From Deltaproteobacteria bacterium (GTDB lineage: Bacteria; Desulfobacterota; Binatia; UBA9968), in NCBI GenBank assembly GCA_016183075.1, contig JACPFH010000680.1:1-5400 (forward strand): DNA of 5,400 nt, read 5' to 3'. Each line of letters opens with the position of its first letter. Within the stretch, counting starts at the first letter, position 1. Positions 1-4,566 of the stretch are shown here, piece after piece. The notes beneath the pieces are model-generated. The model had not been told where the DNA came from and searched no databases. It was given only the letters and a program-made list of their open reading frames with translations. Position numbers and translations under genes: made by a program.

Positions 1-172
1 AGTGCGAAAGGCCTTCATGGATACGATGCGGGACTCGGAATTTCTGGCTGGCGCCAAGAAATCCAATCTGGAGATCGATCCCGTGCCGGCAGAAGAGCTT
101 GCGAAAACCGTCGCCGGTCTATTTGACTTGAACCCCGTGATCGTGGGCAAACTGAAGGAGATTCTCAAATAG
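1..172 (+). CDS. TctC/Bug-family tripartite tricarboxylate transporter receptor, C-terminal fragment (5' truncated)
   Basis: The reading frame is open from base 2 to a TAG at 170-172 and encodes the last 56 residues of a protein that begins outside the window. The fragment reads VRKAFMDTMRDSEFLAGAKK, then a segment with LEIDPVP and EELAKTVAGLF, and ends in KLKEILK. This matches the usual end of TctC (Bug) periplasmic binding proteins: a helix with a 'D-x-E-F-x-x-x-A-K' pattern, a 'DPV-x-x-E-E' turn, and a last amphipathic helix ending in Lys-rich residues. Family members are exported receptors that capture carboxylates or other small acids for TctAB-type membrane permeases. Many soil bacteria carry large numbers of orphan copies. 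The substrate cannot be told from this fragment, and no permease gene is visible. The identification rests on the C-terminal pattern alone. The gene converges on the cyclophilin gene, with 25 bp between the two stop codons. Confidence 0.7.
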   Translation, partial: VRKAFMDTMRDSEFLAGAKKSNLEIDPVPAEELAKTVAGLFDLNPVIVGKLKEILK

Positions 173-197
173 CCGTCAGAGGTTCAAAGAAGAGCCT

Positions 198-680
198 CTA
201 ACCCTCGTCAACCTTCACGCGGTCCATCTTATCGCCCTGCCGCACCGCGTCCACGACCTCCTGACCCTTTGCGACTTTGCCGAACACCGTGTGCTTGCCG
301 TTCAAGTGCGGCTGCGGGCAATGCGTGATGAAGAACTGGCTCCCGTTTGTGTTCGGCCCGGCGTTGGCCATGGAGATCACTCCTGTCTCATGGGTCAGTG
401 GATTGCCCTTTAACTCATCTTCAAAGTTGTAGCCGGGACCGCCTCGACCGGACCCTGTGGGGTCTCCGCCCTGGATCATGAAATCGCTGATCACGCGGTG
501 AAAGGTGACGCCGTCGTAGAATCCCTCTCGGGCCAAGAACACGAAGTTGTTGACCGTCTTCGGCGCATGCTGCGGATAGAGCTCCAGCTCGATATTTCCC
601 CTCTGGGTCTCGATCGTGGCTTTATATCTCTTCTTCGCATCGATCTTCATTTCCGGCGGATTTTTCCACTCCTTGCTCAT
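198..680 (-). CDS. cyclophilin-type peptidyl-prolyl cis-trans isomerase (cytoplasmic)
   Basis: A 160-residue cyclophilin, which catalyses cis-trans isomerisation of Xaa-Pro bonds during protein folding. It is essentially one domain (about residues 18-157) after a short polar N-terminus. Visible family motifs are FHRVI at 60-64 (R62 corresponds to the catalytic Arg of human CypA), QGGDPTGSG from 70, SMANAGPNTNGSQFFIT at 103-119 and HLNGKHTVFGKV at 125-136. The Trp that contacts cyclosporin in CypA is His125 here, which suggests weak cyclosporin binding, as in many bacterial cyclophilins. There is no signal peptide, so it should act in the cytoplasm (PpiB-like). The start at 680 was chosen because a strong GAGGAGGG lies 7 nt upstream and the cyclophilin fold begins soon after it. 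The frame stays open upstream to 920, but that extension has no family similarity and overlaps the divergent promoter region. The gene is divergent from the CDGSH gene and is probably monocistronic. Confidence 0.95.
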   Translation of the reverse strand: MSKEWKNPPEMKIDAKKRYKATIETQRGNIELELYPQHAPKTVNNFVFLAREGFYDGVTFHRVISDFMIQGGDPTGSGRGGPGYNFEDELKGNPLTHETGVISMANAGPNTNGSQFFITHCPQPHLNGKHTVFGKVAKGQEVVDAVRQGDKMDRVKVDEG

Positions 681-687
681 AAATGTG

Positions 688-695
688 CCCTCCTC
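688..695 (-). promoter_or_regulatory. ribosome binding site of the cyclophilin gene
   Basis: On the minus strand GAGGAGGG lies 7 nt before the ATG at 680-678. It settles the start codon against the upstream in-frame ATG at 920, which would add 80 residues without cyclophilin similarity. Confidence 0.8.
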
Positions 696-786
696 GCCAA
701 TTTCAAAAACGTTAATCCGATTGCGCCTCAACTGCAAGGCCCAATGCGCTGATTGCTGACTGATCGTGAATGGGCGCTGTGCCGGT

Positions 787-815
787 TTGACAAGTCCCCT
801 GAAAGGCAAGAGAAT
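787..815 (+). promoter_or_regulatory. candidate Sigma70 promoter of the CDGSH gene
   Basis: A perfect TTGACA (787-792) is followed after exactly 17 bp by GAGAAT (810-815), which matches four of six -10 positions including A2 and T6. Initiation would fall near 822 and give a leader of about 90 nt before the ATG at 912. A second possible promoter overlaps further downstream: TCGAGA (836-841), 18 bp, then TATACT (860-865). Which of them is used cannot be decided from sequence alone. Confidence 0.4.
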
Positions 816-839
816 CGTCGCACTCATTGGAAATATCGA

Positions 840-857
840 GACCGGGATATGCCGGTC
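840..857. promoter_or_regulatory. GACCGG/CCGGTC dyad, possible operator or leader hairpin
   Basis: GACCGG (840-845) and CCGGTC (852-857) form a perfect 6+6 inverted repeat around a 6 nt centre. The dyad lies almost wholly inside the 18 bp spacer of the alternative promoter TCGAGA/TATACT. That is where regulators of MerR type bind, but a hairpin in the leader of a transcript from the upstream promoter is equally possible. The dyad is visible in the sequence; its function is inferred. Confidence 0.3.
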
Positions 858-899
858 AGTATACTTAATGGTGATGCGGCTGGTGGTCATCAAAGACCT

Positions 900-906
900 G
901 GAGGAG
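900..906 (+). promoter_or_regulatory. ribosome binding site of the CDGSH gene
   Basis: GGAGGAG lies 5 nt before the ATG at 912. It fixes the start of the iron-sulfur protein over the upstream in-frame ATG at 753, which would add 53 residues with no domain. Confidence 0.75.
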
Positions 907-911
907 TCGAG

Positions 912-1541
912 ATGAGTCAAAAACCTACTATCGAGTGCTCCCCAAACGGCCCTTACCTGATCGAGGGCCTTGAGAATCTCAGAAACTCAAGAGGTGAGAG
1001 CATTGCAACAAAAACCGTCATTGCCCTCTGCCGGTGCGGCGGGTCAGCCAACAAGCCGTTTTGTGATGGCACGCATGCAAAGATCGGCTTTTCCGGAGAG
1101 AGATTAGCTAACAGCAGGTATAAGCGCGACAATTACGTTGGCCAGAAGATAAACATTCACGACAACCGCGGGATCTGCGCACATGCAGGTCACTGTACTG
1201 AGAATCTCGGCTCGGTTTTCAAGCTAGGGAGTGAACCCTGGATTGATCCGGATGGTGCTAGGATGGAGGAGGTAATCGAAACCGTGAGGAAATGTCCTTC
1301 CGGTGCCCTTAGCTATACTGTTGAAAATGTTGAGTACCGAGATGAGAACCGGGAGCCGATGGTTACGGTCACAAGGGATGGACCGTATGCTATTGTAGGT
1401 GGCATCGAATTAATTGATCACCCGCAGGGTCAGGGAGCATCAACTGAGCATTACACGCTCTGTCGGTGCGGTGGGTCAAAGAACAAGCCCTTCTGTGACG
1501 GAACCCACTGGCACATAAAGTTCAGCGATGCCAATAACTAG
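912..1541 (+). CDS. CDGSH / YjdI-like [4Fe-4S] / CDGSH three-domain iron-sulfur protein
   Basis: A 209-residue soluble protein with three predicted metal-cluster modules. The first CDGSH motif is CRCGGSANKPFCDGTH at 40-55, with cluster ligands C40, C42, C51 and H55 in the usual 3Cys-1His pattern for a [2Fe-2S] cluster. The middle module (about 72-138) resembles E. coli YjdI (divergent 4Fe-4S mono-cluster, Fer4_19): C89 and C95 in ICAHAGHC, a P-W-I-x-P-D segment at 109-114, and C128 in CPSGAL. The second CDGSH motif is CRCGGSKNKPFCDGTH at 184-199, with ligands C184, C186, C195 and H199. Each CDGSH unit is preceded by a similar strand pattern, GPYLIEG at 13-19 and GPYAIVGG at 157-164, which indicates internal duplication. 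CDGSH proteins are linked to electron transfer and to iron, sulfur or redox homeostasis; the specific partner is unknown. There is no signal peptide. A row sampled inside the gene (1381-1440) is about 52% GC, lower than most rows sampled from the amylase and ACT genes. Confidence 0.92.
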   Translation: MSQKPTIECSPNGPYLIEGLENLRNSRGESIATKTVIALCRCGGSANKPFCDGTHAKIGFSGERLANSRYKRDNYVGQKINIHDNRGICAHAGHCTENLGSVFKLGSEPWIDPDGARMEEVIETVRKCPSGALSYTVENVEYRDENREPMVTVTRDGPYAIVGGIELIDHPQGQGASTEHYTLCRCGGSKNKPFCDGTHWHIKFSDANN

Positions 1542-1574
1542 CGCGGGAAATAGCACGTAGGGCTGCCCTGTAAC

Positions 1575-2400
1575 TTGACCGCCTAACATGGAGCTTTCAT
1601 AGGCCAGAGATGGAGACTACATTGAGGGGTTTTCAGGGAAAAACCCTGCTCCTTTGTATCTCCGTTGCTACCTTATCTTTCCTAGTCATTCAGTGTGCGG
1701 CGGCCCTGAAGGTCGCCACTGATTGCGATAATATTCGGATTCTTTCGAGCGAACTAACGTCAGAGAAGGCAGCCACTTACTGTCGGTATGCCGCTGGCGA
1801 GCGGGAAAAAGTTGAATCCCTCTGGGGCGCGACATGGAAGGAGCCGATCTCGATCCATGCACATAGCTCTTACGGAATCTCTATGGCGAGGGCTCACGGT
1901 ATGCCGGGTTTTATACAGATGCCTCTCGGGAGAGTGCAAACCAAGACCTCGGCACTCTTGCACGAGATCACCCACATTTACGCCCCTCATGATAATCGCT
2001 TTCTTCAGGAGGGACTGGCTGTTTATCTTCAAGACAAAATAGGAGGAAACCCTGCCTTTCCTAACTTCGGAGAGGACCTGTGGGTTTTGGCTCGTGATAG
2101 GCTTTCCTTTGACATTTCGCTAGCCTCGCTGAATCATGTGCGGTTTCCAACACCGCTGGGAATACGTGTGGGGGAGCGGAACGCGTATATCTTGGCGGGT
2201 TCATTTGTGGGGTTTTTGATTGAGAAGTACGGTATGCCGATGTTCCGACGCCTTTATGAAACGGAAGACTACGATATAGTCTATGGGAAGTCTCTTGAGA
2301 TTTTGGAAAAAGAATGGCGGTCGGCTCTTGAAGGCAAATAGCCGATAACGCCTAACCAGACGCTTAGACCGCCGCCTAGGCGGCGCGGCTGAGCTTTGCG
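1575..2400 (+). mobile_element. putative single integron-type gene cassette (metallopeptidase gene plus attC-like site)
   Basis: The proposed cassette has one gene (start 1610, stop 2341) followed 8 bp later by an attC-like site in the correct orientation. Integron recombinases cut G^TT in the R' box, so the 3' edge would be G2400 and the flanking DNA would begin TTGACT at 2401. The best 5' edge is C1574^TTGACC, 35 bp before the ATG, so both junctions share TTGAC. A length of 826 bp is ordinary for a cassette. GC counted by hand in rows 1621-1680 and 2221-2280 is about 43-45%, against about 57-75% in rows 2521, 3781 and 4441. No integrase gene or attI site is in the window, and the 5' edge does not match the GTTRRRY consensus. 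The boundaries are therefore inferred. Confidence 0.45.
1610..2341 (+). CDS. exported HExxH metallopeptidase-like protein (gluzincin / peptidase MA-like)
   Basis: A 243-residue protein of unassigned family with the features of a small zinc metallopeptidase. Residues 12-33 form a hydrophobic N-terminal segment ending in CAAAL, consistent with a signal peptide cleaved near residue 32. A Cys is at position 29, but Gln precedes it, so the lipobox is poor. HEITH at 118-122 supplies two predicted zinc His ligands and the catalytic Glu. Twelve residues after H122 comes E134 in QEGLAVY, the usual third ligand of gluzincins such as peptidase MA-like proteins. C39 and C58 could form a disulfide. The region after about 150 is not recognised. 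ATG 1610 has almost no Shine-Dalgarno; a TTG at 1622 has GGAG 6 nt upstream and would trim four residues without harming the signal peptide. No obvious promoter precedes it, in keeping with a cassette gene or read-through from the CDGSH gene 68 bp upstream. Proteolysis is not proven; some relatives are inactive or act on peptidoglycan. Confidence 0.75.
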   Translation: METTLRGFQGKTLLLCISVATLSFLVIQCAAALKVATDCDNIRILSSELTSEKAATYCRYAAGEREKVESLWGATWKEPISIHAHSSYGISMARAHGMPGFIQMPLGRVQTKTSALLHEITHIYAPHDNRFLQEGLAVYLQDKIGGNPAFPNFGEDLWVLARDRLSFDISLASLNHVRFPTPLGIRVGERNAYILAGSFVGFLIEKYGMPMFRRLYETEDYDIVYGKSLEILEKEWRSALEGK

Positions 2401-2406
2401 TTGACT
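2350..2406 (+). repeat. attC-like integron recombination site (57 bp)
   Basis: The element begins with GCCTAAC (2350-2356), a match to the R'' consensus RYYYAAC, and ends with GTTGACT (2400-2406), which fits GTTRRRY except at one position. Between them CTTAGACCG (2363-2371) pairs with CGGCTGAG (2386-2393) except for one unpaired A and one G-T wobble. This is the L''/L' arrangement with an extrahelical base that sets strand choice in attC sites. The inner part is a perfect 16 bp palindrome (2370-2385) that would form the hairpin tip. The length equals the lower end of the known attC range. The right arm resembles the aadA-type attC as I recall it (GGCGCGGCT, then GCGTT at a similar distance). 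R' and R'' pair poorly with each other, as expected if R' comes from flanking DNA. Confidence 0.6.
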
Positions 2407-2408
2407 CT

Positions 2409-2432
2409 TAGCTGGTTGCTTCCCACCAGCTA
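2409..2432. terminator. hairpin between convergent genes, possible bidirectional terminator
   Basis: TAGCTGGT (2409-2416) and ACCAGCTA (2425-2432) form a perfect 8 bp stem with an 8 nt loop. It lies between the stop of the metallopeptidase gene and the stop of the ACT gene, where a shared terminator is expected. No T-run follows on either strand, so it is not a canonical intrinsic terminator. It could instead be a leftover recombination or transcript-stability structure. Confidence 0.35.
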
Positions 2433-2467
2433 GGACCGATCTCCAGGAAAGCGGCTGCCTGCAATAT

Positions 2468-2896
2468 TTACTTCAGCGCTTTCTTCAGGATGCGGATGGC
2501 GTTGTCCGCGTCCGCGGCGCTGTCGAAAGCAAAATAAGTTACGGCGCGCCGCCCAAGCGCCGCGGCCGAAATGCCGCGCAAATTGATCCCGGCATCGGCA
2601 AGCGCGCTGGTCATTTTCGTGCCTAGTCCCGCCCGGTCGGGACCTTCCACGCGCACCGAACGCAGGCTGTCAGTCGTGTTAAGGCCCGCCTGCTGCGCGG
2701 CGCTCTTCTGTTTCGAACCCTTGATAGGGGTAAGAAAGACGACCCCCGTGCCGGGTTTGTCGGGAGCGCGGCGCGAAATGAGAAACTCGAAATTCGCGCC
2801 GGCATTACTCAAGGCCGCCAATTTTTCAGCGAGCCCGCCCGCACGGTCCGCGATTTCTCCCGCCCACACATCTACTTTTTTGATCAAATACGCCAT
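2468..2896 (-). CDS. stand-alone tandem ACT-domain protein
   Basis: A 142-residue cytoplasmic protein consisting of two ACT-like units. The first (about 8-58) has the ligand-site pattern DRAGGLAEKL at 17-26 followed by AGANFEFL at 32-39. The second (about 79-142) has GPDRAGLGTKM at 85-95, AGINLRGIS at 102-110 and a last helix ADNAIRILKKAL. ACT domains bind amino acids or other small ligands and usually regulate metabolic enzymes in trans or in cis. No catalytic domain is attached, so this is probably a ligand sensor or an allosteric partner of an enzyme encoded elsewhere. The linker at 59-77 is Lys/Gln/Ala rich. The start is secure: AAGGAGGT at 2903-2910 stands 6 nt before the ATG. The gene is GC rich (about 65% in row 2521-2580). 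It is divergent from the amylase gene across 329 bp. The ligand is not predictable from the sequence. Confidence 0.88.
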   Translation of the reverse strand: MAYLIKKVDVWAGEIADRAGGLAEKLAALSNAGANFEFLISRRAPDKPGTGVVFLTPIKGSKQKSAAQQAGLNTTDSLRSVRVEGPDRAGLGTKMTSALADAGINLRGISAAALGRRAVTYFAFDSAADADNAIRILKKALK

Positions 2897-2993
2897 GCTC
2901 GCACCTCCTTGGCTGATAGGATCGCCTGCCTTTTCCGATGATCTGAATGCCCGTAAAGAAAAATAGGGATCTCATTTCGCCCCGCCAGGCCTC

Positions 2994-3008
2994 GCATCAC
3001 AGTGATGC
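2994..3008. promoter_or_regulatory. 15 bp perfect dyad, operator-like
   Basis: GCATCAC and GTGATGC are perfect inverted arms of 7 bp around a single central A. This form suits a homodimeric regulator better than an RNA hairpin, because the centre is too short for a loop without opening several pairs. It stands about 100 bp from the ACT start and 220 bp from the amylase start. The regulator is unknown. Confidence 0.35.
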
Positions 3009-3173
3009 TTGCCAAAGGTGAGGGGCTTCTACCTTATCTGAGCCGCTCATATCACCATGCTGAAGAGACTGTCAAGTGACAAGCGAATGGGAGTTTCTTA
3101 TTGTCCACCAAAGCCGGCTGCGATAAGAGAATAGGGGACATAGCGGCGGTCGGCCGAAGCTGAAGTTTCACGC

Positions 3174-3202
3174 TGACGGGGAGTTCTAACGCCGTCACGG
3201 CG
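3174..3202 (+). promoter_or_regulatory. overlapping alternative hairpins upstream of the amylase ribosome binding site
   Basis: TGACGG (3174-3179) can pair with CCGTCA (3192-3197). Alternatively CGCCG (3190-3194) can pair with CGGCG (3198-3202) across a TCA loop. The two stems share bases 3192-3194, so only one can form at a time. The second stem ends 8 nt before the Shine-Dalgarno at 3211. The geometry allows a translational or attenuation switch, but no riboswitch class is recognised and the stems are short. Confidence 0.3.
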
Positions 3203-3225
3203 AACGCGAAGAGGAGGGCGTATCC

Positions 3226-4563
3226 ATGGGTGTCATGATGCAAGCTTTCCACTGGGATTGCCCGAGAGTGGACGGCAAGGAGTTTGCGTGGTGGCAGTTT
3301 GTCCGGGAGAACGTCCCTTCTCTAGCCCAAGCGGGCTTTACCGCCCTGTGGCTACCCCCGGTGCACAAGGCGGCTAGTATCTCGGGCGCGTCGATGGGCT
3401 ACGACCCTTACGACTACTATGACTTGGGAGAATACGACCAGAAGGGTTCGGTTAAGACTTGGTTCGGCTCGCGGCAAGCGCTCCAGGATCTCCTCAATAC
3501 AGCTCATGCTCACGGCATGGCCGTCCTGGCTGATATGGTCATCAACCACAACAGCGGCGCCGATGACGCCGAGGTTAATCCAATAACCGGCGGCTCCCGC
3601 TGGACGCTGTTCCAGCCCGGCAGCGGGCAATTTCTTCGCGGCTGGGAGTGCTTCCACCCGTGCCGCTACGAGACATGGGACGATGGCACCTTTGGCGACA
3701 TGCCCGACCTTTCCCACCGCAACCCTCGTGTTTACGGCGAAATCCTCAAGCTCGCCCGCTGGCTGATCGAGGACGTGGGCTTCGACGGGTTTCGCTACGA
3801 CTTCGTCAAAGGATATGGGACGTGGACGGTCACCGCGATCCAAGAGTACCGTTATGAGCGCGCCGGCAAGCCGTTCAAGCCTTTCGGGGTCGGCGAGAAC
3901 TGGGACAGCGCCCGCACCATCGAGAATTGGATCAACGAGGCCAACGCCTGGAACGACAATCCCGTCAGCGCTTTCGATTTCCCGCTGCGTGACATGCTCA
4001 AGGCTCTCTGCGACGCCTATGGTTTCAGCCTGCGAAACCTCGCGACGTGGGAAACCTTCTCCCGCAACCAGCCGCTGCATGCCGTGACATTTGTCGAAAA
4101 CCATGACACCCGCGATGGGGACAAACCGATCCTGCGCGATAAGTTGATGGCCTACGGGTATATCCTCACCCACGAAGGGTATCCCTGCGTTTTCTGGAAA
4201 GACTACTACAACTGGGATCTCGGCAAAGAAGGAACGCCCCATGGCATCGCCGCTCTCGTCGGCGCTCACGAAGCCTTTGCAGGCGGCGGCACGGAGATCC
4301 TCTGGATGGATGACGATCTCTATACGATGCAGCGGCTCGGCGACGGTCAAAAGCCCGGCCTCGTCTTCGCGCTCAACAATCGAGGCGACCGTTGGGGTGG
4401 CGCGTGGGTTTCGACGAAGTGGCGCAACGTCGAATTCGCTCCCGTGGCTTGGTGGAGCGGCGCCGACCTCGCCAGGCCTGCCGGCCAATGGTCCGCTTGG
4501 GACGGCCGCGCTCAGTTCTGGGCTCCTCCCCGAGGCTATGTGGTGTATGTCCCGCGCGTGTAG
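3226..4563 (+). CDS. intracellular GH13 alpha-amylase, GH13_7 (Thermococcales)-like
   Basis: A 445-residue glycoside hydrolase of family GH13, predicted to cut internal alpha-1,4 bonds in starch, glycogen or maltodextrins. All four conserved regions are present: DMVINH (103-108), GFRYDFVK (188-195) with nucleophile D192, GENWD with acid/base E224, and FVENHDT (289-295) with transition-state Asp294. The segments GYDPYDYYDLGEYDQKG and TAHAHGMAVLADMVINH, and later AVTFVENHDT and ILTHEGYPCVF, closely recall the Pyrococcus alpha-amylase and plant-type enzymes. The (beta/alpha)8 barrel spans about 1-350, with domain B near 109-165. A C-terminal beta domain ends in WAPPRGYVVYVPRV. The Cys-Cys zinc site I recall for the Pyrococcus enzyme is not present; C142 and C146 (C-x3-C) lie in the corresponding loop. 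There is no signal peptide, so it acts in the cytoplasm, probably on glycogen or imported dextrins. The start is supported by GAGGAGG at 3211-3217, 8 nt upstream. No other glycogen genes are visible nearby. Confidence 0.93.
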   Translation: MGVMMQAFHWDCPRVDGKEFAWWQFVRENVPSLAQAGFTALWLPPVHKAASISGASMGYDPYDYYDLGEYDQKGSVKTWFGSRQALQDLLNTAHAHGMAVLADMVINHNSGADDAEVNPITGGSRWTLFQPGSGQFLRGWECFHPCRYETWDDGTFGDMPDLSHRNPRVYGEILKLARWLIEDVGFDGFRYDFVKGYGTWTVTAIQEYRYERAGKPFKPFGVGENWDSARTIENWINEANAWNDNPVSAFDFPLRDMLKALCDAYGFSLRNLATWETFSRNQPLHAVTFVENHDTRDGDKPILRDKLMAYGYILTHEGYPCVFWKDYYNWDLGKEGTPHGIAALVGAHEAFAGGGTEILWMDDDLYTMQRLGDGQKPGLVFALNNRGDRWGGAWVSTKWRNVEFAPVAWWSGADLARPAGQWSAWDGRAQFWAPPRGYVVYVPRV

Positions 4564-4566
4564 GCG

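Larger units (their letters stand above)
2897..3225. promoter_or_regulatory. divergent intergenic region between the ACT and amylase genes
   Basis: No convincing gene lies in these 329 bp. An ORF on the minus strand (3052-3252) has no ribosome binding site and overlaps the amylase start, so it was discounted. The interval holds the ACT Shine-Dalgarno (2903-2910) and the perfect dyad GCATCAC-A-GTGATGC (2994-3008). It also holds the dyad TGTCA-AG-TGACA (3070-3081), the self-complementary TCGGCCGA (3150-3157), the paired hairpins at 3174-3202, and the amylase Shine-Dalgarno (3211-3217). A possible minus-strand promoter is TTGACA (3075-3070), an 18 bp spacer, and TATGAG (3051-3046), which would serve the ACT gene with a long leader. 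No clear plus-strand -35/-10 pair was found for the amylase. Confidence 0.5.

Noticed and set aside
178..199. Hairpin AGAGG/CCTCT between the convergent receptor and cyclophilin stops
   Set aside because: The stem is only 5 bp, extendable by 3 bp with a bulge, and no T-run follows on either strand. Too weak to call a terminator.
681..920. N-terminal extensions of the cyclophilin (to 920) and of the CDGSH protein (from 753) on opposite strands
   Set aside because: Both frames happen to stay open across the divergent region, but neither extension shows family similarity, and strong Shine-Dalgarno sites mark the internal starts at 680 and 912.
1581..1604. GCCTA/TAGGC inverted repeat just before the metallopeptidase start, considered as a second attC site
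   Set aside because: It contains GCCTAAC but no partner GTTRRRY box at a suitable distance and no L''/L' arms, so it does not form an attC site in either orientation.
1997..2490. 14 bp exact direct repeat CGCTTTCTTCAGGA at 1997-2010 and 2477-2490
   Set aside because: Both copies lie in coding sequence of unrelated proteins on opposite strands. One such match is not very unlikely by chance in 5.4 kb, and no element boundary coincides with it.
2571..2966. 131-codon plus-strand ORF across the ACT gene
   Set aside because: Antisense shadow of the tandem-ACT gene; Ser/Pro/Ala-rich translation with no domain.
3052..3252. 66-codon minus-strand ORF between the ACT and amylase genes
   Set aside because: No ribosome binding site, overlaps the amylase start, and no recognisable domain despite one hydrophobic stretch.
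3352..4488. 378-codon ORF antisense to the amylase
   Set aside because: It mirrors a GC-rich real gene with all GH13 motifs on the plus strand; it has no recognisable domain and no ribosome binding site.
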